Assembly: GCF_001975225.1 (NCBI RefSeq)
Contig: NZ_CP019445.1
Location: 3,472,001 to 3,536,000 of the forward strand
Direction: 5' to 3'
DNA length: 64,000 nucleotides
DNA from: Kosakonia cowanii JCM 10956 = DSM 18146
GTDB lineage: Bacteria > Pseudomonadota > Gammaproteobacteria > Enterobacterales > Enterobacteriaceae
Part shown: positions 1-8,750 of the stretch, piece by piece
Numbering within the stretch: the first letter of the stretch is position 1
Layout: each line of letters opens with the position of its first letter
Notes under the pieces: generated by a model
What the model was told of the DNA's origin: nothing
Databases searched by the model: none
What the model saw: only the letters and a program-made list of their open reading frames with translations
Program-made: the position numbers and the translations under genes

Positions 1-356
1 CACCGCGTGATTTCGCGCTGACCGCGCCCGTTTGCGAACACATTGACGATCATGATGTGATGGCGCGGGAGCTGGCGCTCGATATGGCGCATGGTCTGGT
101 CGGTAAAACGGCGATCCATCCGCGGCAGATTGCGGTCATTGAGCGAGCGCTGATGGTCACTCAGGGCGAGCACTCCGACGCCCTGCGCATTCTCAACTCG
201 ACCCAGGCGGTATTTAAATCCCAGGGGTCGATGTGCGAACCGGCGACGCACCGTCGCTGGGCCGTCGGTATTCTCGAACGCGCGCAGGTGTATGGTCTGG
301 TGAATGAGCAAAGCGCAGATGGCATCAGGCTGCTTCCCGCGACTCAGCATCAATAA
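1..356 (+). CDS. CitE-like HpcH/HpaI aldolase/citrate lyase family protein, C-terminal part
   Basis: The open frame enters from the left edge (first full codon at base 3) and ends with TAA at 354-356, leaving about 117 residues. The stretch GLVGKTAIHPRQI matches the conserved C-terminal 'GxxGKxxIHPxQI' segment of CitE-type TIM-barrel lyases that act on CoA esters or related acids. The true start lies outside the window. CitE-like proteins belong to the biosynthetic module that accompanies Ter stress-response loci, together with ATP-grasp and phosphoribosyltransferase proteins. The terW-terY genes just downstream fit that assignment. The substrate is unknown. Confidence 0.75.
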   Translation, partial: PRDFALTAPVCEHIDDHDVMARELALDMAHGLVGKTAIHPRQIAVIERALMVTQGEHSDALRILNSTQAVFKSQGSMCEPATHRRWAVGILERAQVYGLVNEQSADGIRLLPATQHQ

Positions 357-511
357 GGGCGCGCGTGATTTAGCTCATATTGAGGATCGGCCTGCTAGCA
401 TTGATGGCCATTTTGTTCAGGGAAGCGAACTGAGAGAAGAATAGCGCAACGTTAATGTCAGACGTTTGAACGCACTTGATCCACTACCTTTGAGGCAGGC
501 TAAACCTAACG

Positions 512-985
512 ATGCAATTAAACACCAGACAGGAAAGGATTTTTAAGCTCGCCAATTTACTGGGTTCCGGTAAACCCGTCGCCGCGGCCGATATTATTAC
601 CAGCCTCGAGTGCTCAGAGCCGACGCTTACCCGGGCGCTGAAGGAGCTGCGTGAGTCCTACTCCGCGGAGATTAAGTACAGCAAGGCGGCGCACTCTTAC
701 CACCTTGTTAACCCGGGGCATCTGGATAAGAAGACCTTGCGTCGTATGAATGAAGCCCTCGCGGCGCACGCCGAGCTGAAAACCAGCGAAACGGGCGGCA
801 GAGTTTATCTCGATAAGGATAAAAAAACCGCCGTCTCGCTCTCGCTGCGTATGCGCATCTTGCGCAAAATCGACCGCCTGGCGAATCTGAGCGGTACGAC
901 GCGCAGTGAAGCCGTCGAAAAGCTGGCCGAACGCGCCGTCGACGATCTGATTAAAGAGTTCAACGCCAAAAAGCTCGCGCGTTAA
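512..985 (+). CDS. terW: TerW, tellurium-resistance regulator
   Basis: 157 residues, soluble, with no signal peptide. The N-terminal half (about 5-65) looks like a winged helix: a helical segment followed by ECSEPTLTRALKEL as recognition helix. A basic C-terminal segment (about 108-150), SLSLRMRILRKIDRLANLSG, resembles a ribbon-helix-helix DNA-binding unit. I recognise the sequence as TerW of plasmid and O157-type ter clusters, where it acts as a DNA-binding regulator of ter genes. It stands alone, 150 bp after the CitE-like gene and 293 bp before terY1, so it probably has its own promoter. No clear promoter was seen in the 293-bp gap after it. Confidence 0.85.
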   Translation: MQLNTRQERIFKLANLLGSGKPVAAADIITSLECSEPTLTRALKELRESYSAEIKYSKAAHSYHLVNPGHLDKKTLRRMNEALAAHAELKTSETGGRVYLDKDKKTAVSLSLRMRILRKIDRLANLSGTTRSEAVEKLAERAVDDLIKEFNAKKLAR

Positions 986-1278
986 TTCCCGTGCCCCGGC
1001 AGCAGGCCGGGCGCCACGTTTTACCCCTCTCCTCATCTTCCCCTGTTGATGCCTATAAAAGTTGGCGTCTTGACACGCATTGCGCATGGTCGCCACGCTG
1101 AATGCGGACTAAACTTCGCAGAGGCCGCGCGGCATAACGCTATGTAGTTGTTGAAAAAGCGCTAATTTCATTTAAGGCTCTCTTTTTTTTCCTGCGCTTC
1201 GCTGCAATTCACAGTCTCTCCCGGCTTTCTCTGCTATTGCTGGATACAAACCTTTCATACCTCTAACAGGATTAGATA

Positions 1279-1917
1279 ATGCGAAGACTACCCGTTTATC
1301 TGTTGCTTGATACCTCTGGTTCGATGCATGGCGAACCGATCGAAGCCGTTAAAAACGGCGTGCAGACACTTCTTACCACCCTTAAGCAAGATCCCTATGC
1401 CCTGGAAACTGCCTATGTTTCGGTGATCACCTTTGACTCATCGGCACGCCAGGCGGTACCGCTAACCGATCTGCTGAGCTTCCAATTACCGACACTTGCC
1501 GCCAGCGGCACAACCTCCCTTGGTGAAGCGCTCTCCCTTGCCGCCAGCGCCATCAGCAGTGAAGTGCAGAAAACCACCGCAGATACCAAAGGTGACTGGC
1601 GACCGCTGGTGTTTCTGATGACCGACGGTTCCCCGACCGACGACTGGCGCAAAGGGTTGCAGGATTTTAAATCGGCGCGCACCGGCGTCGTCGTCGCCTG
1701 CGCAGCGGGTCATGATGCCGACACCAGCGTGCTGAAAGAGATCACCGAAGTGGTGCTGCAGCTTGATACCGCCGACAGCTCATCCATCAAAGCGTTCTTC
1801 AAATGGGTCAGCGCCAGCATCTCGGTAGGCAGCCAGAAGGTGGAATCCAGCAAAAAAGAGGTGATTGGCCTCGACGATCTGCCGCCACCGCCGCCGGAAG
1901 TGAATGTCGTTTTATAA
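1279..1917 (+). CDS. terY1: TerY1, von Willebrand factor type A domain protein
   Basis: 212 residues forming a single cytoplasmic vWA domain. The metal-ion-dependent adhesion site is complete: LLDTSGSM (DxSxS) near the N terminus, a central Thr segment (ASGTTSLGEA) and MTDGSPTDD. The protein ends in a proline-rich tail, DLPPPPPEVNVVL, which TerY2 shares almost exactly. TerY proteins bind metal and are thought to act as adaptors in Ter stress complexes. The ATG is preceded by an AGGATT Shine-Dalgarno-like element. It is the first gene of a close series terY1-terX-terY2. Confidence 0.88.
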   Translation: MRRLPVYLLLDTSGSMHGEPIEAVKNGVQTLLTTLKQDPYALETAYVSVITFDSSARQAVPLTDLLSFQLPTLAASGTTSLGEALSLAASAISSEVQKTTADTKGDWRPLVFLMTDGSPTDDWRKGLQDFKSARTGVVVACAAGHDADTSVLKEITEVVLQLDTADSSSIKAFFKWVSASISVGSQKVESSKKEVIGLDDLPPPPPEVNVVL

Positions 1918-1938
1918 CTCATCGATTAAGGGGACGTT

Positions 1939-2580
1939 ATGTCTGTCAGTCTGAGCAAAGGCCAGGGCGTGAGCCTGAAGAAAAATGAGCACGATCTCTC
2001 CTCCGTCACCATTGGTCTGGGTTGGGATATCAACGAAGAGAAGAAAGGTTTGCTGGGCGGGCTGTTTGGTAAGAAAGAGGAGGAGTATGACCTCGATGTG
2101 ATCGCCTTCCTCTGTAACGCCGCAGGAAAGGTGACCGATCTCGGCAAAGTGGAGAATGGCAAACCGACGCTGGTCGATGGCGACATTATCTTTTTCAACA
2201 GCCTGCGCCACAAATCGGGCGATATCTGGCTGACGGGCGATAACCGCACCGGCGCGGGTGACGGCGACGATGAGCAGATCATCGTCAAGCTCAATGCGCT
2301 GGACGCCAAATATGAAAAAATTGTCTTTATCGTGCAGATCTATAACGGGGAAAAATTGCAGCAGCACTTCGGTAAAGTGCAGAACGCGTTTATCCGTGCC
2401 GTTGATGCCCGTAACGTTGAGATGGCGCGCTTTGATCTCTCCGGCGGGCCGAACTTTACTCACCAGCGCTCCATGGTGTTTGCCGAGCTGGTGCGTGAAC
2501 CGACCGGCTGGAAGCTGAATGCCATCGGCGAGCCGTCGCCTTCAGACTCCTTTGTCGCCCACCTGAGGAACTATATGTGA
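1939..2580 (+). CDS. terX: TerX, TerD-domain protein
   Basis: 213 residues. The N-terminal 185 residues are a TerD/CABP domain: MSVSLSKGQGVSLKK start, a YDLDVIAFL strand, and the acidic loop GDNRTGAGDGDDEQIIVKL, which corresponds to the calcium-binding site of TerD proteins. A short C-terminal extension follows. The start is supported by AAGGGG seven bases upstream. TerD-family proteins are cytosolic and bind Ca2+; with TerY adaptors they form membrane-proximal stress complexes. The stop codon overlaps the ATG of terY2 by one base, indicating translational coupling. Confidence 0.87.
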   Translation: MSVSLSKGQGVSLKKNEHDLSSVTIGLGWDINEEKKGLLGGLFGKKEEEYDLDVIAFLCNAAGKVTDLGKVENGKPTLVDGDIIFFNSLRHKSGDIWLTGDNRTGAGDGDDEQIIVKLNALDAKYEKIVFIVQIYNGEKLQQHFGKVQNAFIRAVDARNVEMARFDLSGGPNFTHQRSMVFAELVREPTGWKLNAIGEPSPSDSFVAHLRNYM

Positions 2581-3218
2581 TGCGCCGCTTACCCGTTTAC
2601 CTGGTGATCGACACCTCCGGCTCGATGCGCGGCGAGTCGATTCACGCCGTTAACGTCGGTATCCAGGCGATGCTGAGCGCCCTTCGTCAGGATCCCTACG
2701 CCCTTGAAAGTGTCCATATCTCCATCATCACCTTCGATAATGCGGCGCGTGAGTTTATTCCGCTGACGCCGCTGGAGGATTTCCAGTTCGCCGACATCGT
2801 GGTGCCAAGCGCGGGAGCCACCTTTACCGGTGCGGCGCTGGAGTGCCTGATCGAGTGCGTCGACCGGGATGTACGTCGCGCCGATGGCGACCAGAAAGGT
2901 GACTGGCGACCGCTGGTCTTTCTGATGACTGACGGCACGCCTTCAGATGCCTTCGCTTATGGCGAAGCGGTGAAAGCGATTCGCAGCCGCGCATTTGGCT
3001 CGATCATCGCCTGTGCGGTTGGCCCGAAAGCGGGCCACGAGCACCTCAAACAGCTGACAGATAAAGTGGTGTCGCTCGAAACCCTCGATTCAACGGCCTT
3101 CGCGGGCTTCTTTAAATGGGTCTCGGCGAGCGTCTCATCGGGCAGCTCCAGCGCGGGCGTGAATAACGACTCGGATAACCTTCCGCCGCCACCGCCGGAG
3201 ATCCAGCTGGTGCTGTAA
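2580..3218 (+). CDS. terY2: TerY2, von Willebrand factor type A domain protein
   Basis: A second vWA protein of 212 residues, strongly similar to TerY1 over its whole length (MRRLPVYL start, IDTSGSM metal site, MTDGTPSDA, Pro-rich tail LPPPPPEIQLVL). I chose the ATG at 2580, which overlaps the terX stop (TGATG) and gives the same N terminus as TerY1. A GTG at 2577 would add one residue. It is probably an old duplication of terY1 interrupted by terX. The 87-bp gap to terY3 is the longest in the run and may carry a separate translation or promoter signal. Confidence 0.87.
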   Translation: MRRLPVYLVIDTSGSMRGESIHAVNVGIQAMLSALRQDPYALESVHISIITFDNAAREFIPLTPLEDFQFADIVVPSAGATFTGAALECLIECVDRDVRRADGDQKGDWRPLVFLMTDGTPSDAFAYGEAVKAIRSRAFGSIIACAVGPKAGHEHLKQLTDKVVSLETLDSTAFAGFFKWVSASVSSGSSSAGVNNDSDNLPPPPPEIQLVL

Positions 3219-3305
3219 GGAACAGGAGAGGCAACGCGCTGGCGTGCTGCGCCTCTCTGTCACTCCCCTTTTGTTCGCGTTACACGGCCCTCACGAGGAT
3301 AAGAC

Positions 3306-4346
3306 ATGAGACGCCTTCCGGTATTTTTTGTCCTGGACTGCTCAGAGTCCATGATTGGTGAAAACCTGAAAAAAATGAACGATGGTCTGCAAATGATCGT
3401 CAGTGATTTAAGAAAGGATCCCCATGCGCTGGAGACTGCCTGGGTCTCGGTCATCGCCTTTGCAGGCATTGCGCGCACCATTGTTCCGCTGCATGAGATC
3501 GCCTCGTTTTATCCGCCGCGCCTGCCGATTGGTGGTGGCACGCACCTTGGCGCCGCGCTGCGGGAGCTAAGCGTGCAGATCGACACCCAGGTGAGGGTCA
3601 CCACCCATGAAGTTAAAGGGGACTGGAAACCGGTGGTCTACCTGCTGACCGACGGCCGCCCGACGGATGATCCCAGCGCGGAGATCAAACGCTGGAAAGA
3701 GCACTACGCCCGCAAAGTTAACCTTATCGCGGTCGGTCTTGGCCCCTCGGCGGATCTCAATATCCTCAGGCAACTGACGGAAAATGTGATGCTGTTTACC
3801 GAGTCCCGTGAGGGTGACTTTACCCGCTTTATTAAGTGGATCACCGCCTCCGTCACCGCCCATAGCCGCAGCGTGGGTGAAGAGAAACCGCCGGAACTCA
3901 ACCAGACGGAGTATATCGTCCGGCTGGCGAAAGAGGACGTTGTCCGCGCCTATGATGAGAATTGCGTGACGCTCACCGGGCGCTGCAGCAAAACCCGCCG
4001 CCCCTATCTGATGAAATATGAGCGCCCGCCGGTGAACGTCTCCGGTCTCGATTTCCGTCTTAACCTGAACAACTTCAATATTGCCGGTTGCTACCCTATC
4101 GATGAAGAGTACTTCGACTGGTCTGACGCATCGACCTACAACGTGCAGGTAAACACCCGCGATCTGCACGGTGTGCCGGGCTGCCCCCACTGCGGTAACG
4201 CCAGCGCGTTTGCCATGTGCGCCTGCGGCAAACTGCTCTGCATCGATGGGCCTGATGAGGTGGTTTGCCCATGGTGCGAAAGAGTGCTCTCCTTCAGAGA
4301 TAACGGCGGAGATTCCGATTTTGACGTGAGCAGAGGACGAGGCTAA
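3306..4346 (+). CDS. terY3: TerY3, vWA domain protein with C-terminal zinc ribbon (TerY-C)
   Basis: 346 residues. Residues 1-210 are a vWA domain in which the metal motif is changed to LDCSESM, still DxSxS, with LTDGRPTDD later. Residues about 285-330 hold a cysteine-rich ribbon: CPHC, CAC, then CPWC, the TerY-C domain. This is the TerY of the TerY-P triad, which is encoded with a PP2C phosphatase and a kinase, and that is exactly the arrangement here. Its TAA overlaps the phosphatase ATG by one base. The SD sequence GAGGAT lies before the ATG. Confidence 0.87.
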   Translation: MRRLPVFFVLDCSESMIGENLKKMNDGLQMIVSDLRKDPHALETAWVSVIAFAGIARTIVPLHEIASFYPPRLPIGGGTHLGAALRELSVQIDTQVRVTTHEVKGDWKPVVYLLTDGRPTDDPSAEIKRWKEHYARKVNLIAVGLGPSADLNILRQLTENVMLFTESREGDFTRFIKWITASVTAHSRSVGEEKPPELNQTEYIVRLAKEDVVRAYDENCVTLTGRCSKTRRPYLMKYERPPVNVSGLDFRLNLNNFNIAGCYPIDEEYFDWSDASTYNVQVNTRDLHGVPGCPHCGNASAFAMCACGKLLCIDGPDEVVCPWCERVLSFRDNGGDSDFDVSRGRG

Positions 4347-5902
4347 TGAGCGCTGAAAAAGAGATTATCGGCTTTATTCTGCAGTCGCGCGGGCATGAAG
4401 TCGGTGAGGCAGAGTTAACCGCGTTGTCCGGGGAGCCTGCGCTGCGGGACAAACTCGACGCGTTATTCACCGAGCTGGAAAACCAGCTCGCGGCCGTCGA
4501 GGGTAAAGCCACAACACCGCAGGCTGAGGAGAGCGCTGAAGCGATCGCATCAGCAGACGACGTGGTAACAGAGCCCGACGCTGAACAGGCCGCGCCGCGC
4601 CCGGAGTTGTGGAAGCTAATGCCCTATTACGAATTTGAGACCCCGGCAAAAGCGACCCTTGACCCAACGCCGCCGGTGTTGAAACCAGGCCAGGTGCCGC
4701 CAGCGCGATCCGCCGAAGCAGAACGGCCACGCCCTGTGCCATGCGCGCGTATCAGCGTGCCGAATGCCCGTGCAGGCGAAGCCTTTTGTGCCCCGCTGGT
4801 GATTACCCTTGATGATGGGCAGACGGCAACCATTAATGATGTTGTGATCCCTGAAGCGTGCGGGCTTCATTTCGACAAGGCGCAGCAGGTACTGAGCGGC
4901 GTACCGTCACAGAGCGGCGATATCGAGATGCTGGTGCGCTGGTCCTGCGCTTCGCACACCAATGGTGAAACGCCGCTGCTGTTTGTGGTGAATCCGGATC
5001 CGCGCAGCCTGTGGAAAATCATTGAGCCGCCAGCGGATGCCCCCTACCCGAAAGCGCATGTCGAACATGAAGGGATTGTGCGTGATGGCGTGAGGATCGC
5101 CGGGGCGAGCCGCCGCGGGCGCTCCCATGAGCATGCGGGCAGCTTCCGCGATGATGACTTCTATCTCAACCACAGCGAAGAGACGGGCTGGAGCGTGATG
5201 CTGGTGGCCGATGGCGCGGGCAGCGCGGCAAACTCCCGCGAAGGATCGCGAATAGCCGCCGAAGTGGCCGGGGAGTATCTCTTCAGCCAGTTACGCGGGC
5301 CGCGAGGCGCAGAGTTAAAGCAGCAGATTGCGCGCTGGGGCACAGAGGAGCAGCAAAATACCATTAACGCGATGCTTCACCACTTTAAGCAGGCGGCAAC
5401 CCTTGCGGTTAACAGCATCTCGAATGAGGCTATTCGCGCGGAGCAGCCGGTAAAAACCTACTCCACCACGCTGCTGGCAACCGTCTCACTGCGGCTCGGC
5501 GAGCAGCTGTTTGCCGCCGCGTTCTGGCTGGGCGACGGCGCAATTGCGGCTTACAGCCCCTCGGGCAAAGTGCGCGTGTTAGGCAATCCTGACAGCGGCG
5601 AGTATGCCGGGCAGACGCGCTTTCTCGACGCGTCGATTATTGCCGATCCCGCCTTCTCCGGACGCATCAGCGTCGGCAAATGGCAGGATGTCTCGCATCT
5701 TATCCTGATGACCGATGGCGTCTCCGATCCCCGCTTTGAAACGGATAACGGCCTGCGCAGCGACGAGAAGTGGACGCAGCTGGTCAACGAGCTTTCACCC
5801 CTGCTTGAGGATGCCGGGCAGGCACCGGAACGTCTCGCCGAGTGGCTCAACTTTTTCTCCCCAGGCAACCATGATGACCGCACTCTTGTGCTGGCATGGT
5901 GA
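4346..5902 (+). CDS. PP2C-family serine/threonine phosphatase of the TerY-P triad
   Basis: 518 residues. Residues 1-230 are Ala/Glu/Pro-rich with a possible beta-sandwich segment. Residues about 240-515 are a PP2C catalytic domain. Metal-binding and core motifs are visible: VADGAGSAANS (about 286), STTLLATV, FWLGDGAIAAY, LMTDGVSDPRF (about 454) and HDDRTLVLAW at the C terminus. It would dephosphorylate Ser/Thr on proteins, presumably targets of the kinase encoded 26 bp downstream. The long N-terminal region may tether it to TerY or TerD proteins; that is inference. All metal-site aspartates appear present. Confidence 0.85.
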   Translation: MSAEKEIIGFILQSRGHEVGEAELTALSGEPALRDKLDALFTELENQLAAVEGKATTPQAEESAEAIASADDVVTEPDAEQAAPRPELWKLMPYYEFETPAKATLDPTPPVLKPGQVPPARSAEAERPRPVPCARISVPNARAGEAFCAPLVITLDDGQTATINDVVIPEACGLHFDKAQQVLSGVPSQSGDIEMLVRWSCASHTNGETPLLFVVNPDPRSLWKIIEPPADAPYPKAHVEHEGIVRDGVRIAGASRRGRSHEHAGSFRDDDFYLNHSEETGWSVMLVADGAGSAANSREGSRIAAEVAGEYLFSQLRGPRGAELKQQIARWGTEEQQNTINAMLHHFKQAATLAVNSISNEAIRAEQPVKTYSTTLLATVSLRLGEQLFAAAFWLGDGAIAAYSPSGKVRVLGNPDSGEYAGQTRFLDASIIADPAFSGRISVGKWQDVSHLILMTDGVSDPRFETDNGLRSDEKWTQLVNELSPLLEDAGQAPERLAEWLNFFSPGNHDDRTLVLAW

Positions 5903-5928
5903 CTGACACGCGTTACGGGTGACTGAAT

Positions 5929-7428
5929 ATGGCAAATATCGTTACATGTACAACAAAAGATGGGCAGACGGTGCAGTACGTCGACGAAGTCATCGGATCG
6001 GGTTCGATGAAAGATGTCTACTTCTCACCGGACAAGTCCTATGTGGTGGCCTTCTACCACAAGCCGCAAAACGCCCAGGCGAGAGAGCGGATTGATATGA
6101 TCACCGGGCGTTACCGGCAGAATATCTTTGAGCAGGCGGGCGGGGATTACTGGAAAGATCTCTTCTGCTGGCCGACGCATGTCGTGGAGCACAACAACAA
6201 AATCGGTATTGTCGTTCCCGTCTATCAGCAGCACTTCTTCTTTAAGTATGGTTCGAAGAATGATGACTTCCTCGGCATCAAAGGGCGTGAAAAAGAGGGA
6301 AAATGGTTCGCCAGCGCCAGTAACCAGAACAAATTCCTCGATCCGCGCGAGCGCGGCAACACCCTCACCTATCTGAAGGTCTGCCTGCTGCTGACCCGTG
6401 CGGTGAGAAGGATGCATGCCGCAGGCCTCTGCCACAGTGATTTGAGCTACAAAAACGTGCTGGTCGATCCCGAGCAGGGCCACGCCTGTATTATCGATGT
6501 CGATGGGCTGGTCGTGCCGGGAAAATACCCGCCTGACGTGGTTGGCACCCCCGATTTCATCGCGCCGGAAGTGGTGGAAACCAGCCACCTCGCGAAAGAG
6601 GATCCTAAGCGCGTGCTGCCGAGCATCGCGACGGATCGCCATGCGCTGGCGGTGCTGATCTACATGTATCTCTTTTTCCGCCACCCGCTCAGAGGCGGAA
6701 AAATTCACGATCTCGATGATGAGACACGGGACGAAACGCTGGCGATGGGCGAGCGGGCGCTGTTTATCGAACACCCGACGGACAGAAGCAATGCCGTCAA
6801 GCTTAATCAGATCTCCCCGTTTGCGCTGCCCTGGGCCGACCCGGAAAAAATTCCCTATACCATTATGGGGCCCTATCTGACGCCGCTGTTCGATCGGGCG
6901 TTTATCGAGGGGTTGCATAACCCTCCCCGTCGCCCGACGGCTGATGAGTGGGAAAGCGCACTGGTGAAAACCGTGGATCTGATCCAGCCCTGCCAGAACA
7001 GCAGCTGTGATCAGAAATGGTATGTCTTCTCCGGCAAAACCAAACCGGTCTGCCCCTACTGCGCAACGCCCTACAGTGGGAAATTGCCGATTCTTAACCT
7101 CTACTCCTCCCGTAAGGCAGGCAGCTTCCGGCCTGACGATCACCGGTTAATGGTGTGGAGCGGTCAGTCCCTTTACGCCTGGCATGTGAACCGGCTGATT
7201 GCGCCGAATGAGCGCACCACCGCGGAGCAGAAAAAGCGTGTTGGCTACTTTGTTTACCATAACGATCAGTGGTGGCTGGTGAACGAAGGGATTGAGGGGC
7301 TGATGTCGCTCCCGGATAAAAGGCCTATCCCGATTGGCGACAAAATCGAGCTGACGGACAACGCGCAATTCGTTCTCTCCCAGGAAGAAGGCGGCAGGCT
7401 TGTGGTAGTTCAGCTCCTTTCCAACTGA
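5929..7428 (+). CDS. Protein kinase of the TerY-P triad (zinc ribbon and FHA-like tail)
   Basis: 499 residues. The kinase domain has a glycine-rich loop (EVIGSGSMKDVYF, about 20-32), a catalytic loop HSDLSYKNVLVD (about 168-179) and IIDVDG in place of DFG (about 187-192). It therefore has the atypical HxDLSxxN / DxD motifs found in Ter-linked kinases. A zinc ribbon follows (CQNSSCDQKW ... CPYC, about 354-379). The last 100 residues look like an FHA-type beta-sandwich (DDHRLMVWSG ... IELTDNAQFVLS). Together with terY3 and the PP2C gene this forms the TerY-P phospho-signalling triad. A terminator follows directly. Confidence 0.85.
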   Translation: MANIVTCTTKDGQTVQYVDEVIGSGSMKDVYFSPDKSYVVAFYHKPQNAQARERIDMITGRYRQNIFEQAGGDYWKDLFCWPTHVVEHNNKIGIVVPVYQQHFFFKYGSKNDDFLGIKGREKEGKWFASASNQNKFLDPRERGNTLTYLKVCLLLTRAVRRMHAAGLCHSDLSYKNVLVDPEQGHACIIDVDGLVVPGKYPPDVVGTPDFIAPEVVETSHLAKEDPKRVLPSIATDRHALAVLIYMYLFFRHPLRGGKIHDLDDETRDETLAMGERALFIEHPTDRSNAVKLNQISPFALPWADPEKIPYTIMGPYLTPLFDRAFIEGLHNPPRRPTADEWESALVKTVDLIQPCQNSSCDQKWYVFSGKTKPVCPYCATPYSGKLPILNLYSSRKAGSFRPDDHRLMVWSGQSLYAWHVNRLIAPNERTTAEQKKRVGYFVYHNDQWWLVNEGIEGLMSLPDKRPIPIGDKIELTDNAQFVLSQEEGGRLVVVQLLSN

Positions 7429-7440
7429 TTAACATCAACG

Positions 7441-7466
7441 GCAGGCAGCCTTTGCCTGCTTTTTTT
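7441..7466 (+). terminator. Intrinsic terminator after the Ter kinase gene
   Basis: A perfect 7-bp stem (GCAGGCA at 7441-7447, TGCCTGC at 7453-7459) with a 5-base loop, followed by seven T. It sits 12 bp after the kinase stop and ends just before the next gene's ribosome-binding site. The downstream RES gene is therefore either expressed by read-through or from a promoter not visible here. Confidence 0.85.
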
Positions 7467-7479
7467 CATGGAGTTCATC

Positions 7480-7959
7480 ATGCTGCCAACGCTTACCACC
7501 ATCAGTGGCATTTTTTATCGGGCAATCGATCCTGCTTACCGCGATCTGGCACTGGCGGGGTCGCGAAATGCGGGCAGATATTCGCGGGCCGATCAACCGA
7601 CGCTCTACCTGAGTTCCTCACCCGAGGGCGTCGACGCGGCGATGCAGGCGCATAAAGCGAACCGCAGCGCGCAGCAGGAGATTATGCAACTGCGCGTTCA
7701 CGCCGCCCGCATTTTTGATTTACGCAACGCTGCTGCGTTAACGGCCGCCGGTATCGATCTTGCTGATGCCGTTGCGCCGTGGCAGGAGATTGTCGCCGCA
7801 GGCGGCACGCCCTCCTCCTGGCGCGTGCGTCAGCAGCTGGAAACGTTGGGTGCGGCGGGTTTAATTGACCCTTCGCGCAAAGCGCCGGGTCTCTGGCATC
7901 TGGTGCTGTTTAGCTGGAATAGCGGCGCCGGGCAGCCCGAGGTGGAGATCGTGGCGTGA
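7480..7959 (+). CDS. RES-domain family protein (possible NAD+-degrading toxin-like)
   Basis: 159 residues from the ATG at 7480, which has GGAG six bases upstream. An earlier in-frame ATG at 7468 overlaps that SD and is less likely. RES-like features: FYRAIDPAY near the N terminus (Arg), GRYSRADQPTLYLSSSPEG (Tyr and Ser region) and LIDPSR near the C terminus followed by LWHLVLF. RES toxins degrade NAD+ and normally pair with an upstream Xre-type antitoxin. None is present here, and the Glu usually found after the 'YLxxSPxxA' helix seems replaced (VDAAMQAH). It may be a diverged or inactive Ter accessory. No other family fits better. Confidence 0.6.
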   Translation: MLPTLTTISGIFYRAIDPAYRDLALAGSRNAGRYSRADQPTLYLSSSPEGVDAAMQAHKANRSAQQEIMQLRVHAARIFDLRNAAALTAAGIDLADAVAPWQEIVAAGGTPSSWRVRQQLETLGAAGLIDPSRKAPGLWHLVLFSWNSGAGQPEVEIVA

Positions 7960-8203
7960 AGCCTGTGAAGATAACAGATTGTTTATCAATGTAAAAAAGT
8001 ATGAGAGAACGCGCTTTTTGAGCACAGATAAATCTCAGATCATTGCAAAACCATTAATTATGGTAGGCAATTATTGTTGATCGATACTATTTTTATGCGA
8101 TATTTACTCTTGTCTTGACGGTGTCTCCTGCCTAATCAAGACCCGCTCGTGACTGAGCAAACTGATGATGTACTAAAAGAAAAAATAGTATTTTGACTCT
8201 GCT

Positions 8204-8227
8204 GCCCTCCCGTGAGGGCATTTTTTT
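8204..8227 (+). terminator. Intrinsic terminator downstream of the RES gene
   Basis: Stem GCCCTC (8204-8209) and GAGGGC (8214-8219) with a CCGT loop, then A and seven T. It lies 245 bp after the RES stop and just beyond the end of the converging GNAT gene. The intervening 7960-8203 is A+T-rich compared with its surroundings and holds no convincing gene. Confidence 0.75.
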
Positions 8228-8237
8228 CGCCTGCGTT

Positions 8238-8750
8238 TTAGTAACAACGCTGCATCGCAATCCGCCGGCTTGCATCCAGCCCGCTTGCGGCTTCTGCGGC
8301 AATCAGGCTTTTAAGCCGTGGCGAAAGCACATCCTCTTTGATCTCCTCAAAACCCAGCGAAGCGTAAAACGCGGCGTTAAATGGCGCATAGCGATCGGTG
8401 GTCAGCGACGCGCCCGCTAAACCGCGCCTCTCTCCTGCGCTCAGCAGCGCCCGCAGCAGCTGGCGACCAATCCCCTTGCGCTGCCACGCCGGGTGAACAT
8501 CCATTTCGGCGATATGCAGCCAGTTATCGACGATCTGCGCCCCGGCAAAGCCGACCGGCTGTTGGTCGGCAGTCAACGCCACCAACAGCACTCCTTCGCG
8601 GGATAAATGTTCGAGATCTTCAAGGCTGGTTGCCGCCGGTTCACCGCTTACCGCCCCGGCGGCTCGTAGCGTTTCAAAAGCGGCGAGTTCAATCTCTCTT
8701 AGCGCGGCGAGATGCCCGGTGCGGGCTGGCGCAATGGTGATGTCATTCAT
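8238..8750 (-). CDS. GNAT family N-acetyltransferase
   Basis: 170 residues in one GNAT domain. The acetyl-CoA pyrophosphate loop is visible as HPAWQRKGIGRQLLRALL (Q/RxxGxG/A) around residue 90, preceded by the beta-4 strand (IAEMDVHP) and followed by a C-terminal segment YAPFNAAFYASLGFEE typical of the family. The substrate (small molecule or protein) cannot be told. Its start overlaps the 3' end of the upstream binding-protein gene by four bases, so the two are co-translated. Confidence 0.82.
   Translation of the reverse strand: MNDITIAPARTGHLAALREIELAAFETLRAAGAVSGEPAATSLEDLEHLSREGVLLVALTADQQPVGFAGAQIVDNWLHIAEMDVHPAWQRKGIGRQLLRALLSAGERRGLAGASLTTDRYAPFNAAFYASLGFEEIKEDVLSPRLKSLIAAEAASGLDASRRIAMQRCY

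Noticed and set aside
1069..1110. A TTGACA hexamer upstream of terY1 as a sigma-70 promoter.
   Set aside because: No acceptable -10 element at 16-18 bp spacing.
6025..7143. A 372-codon minus-strand frame inside the Ter kinase gene.
   Set aside because: A shadow of the kinase gene, with no ribosome site or recognisable domain.
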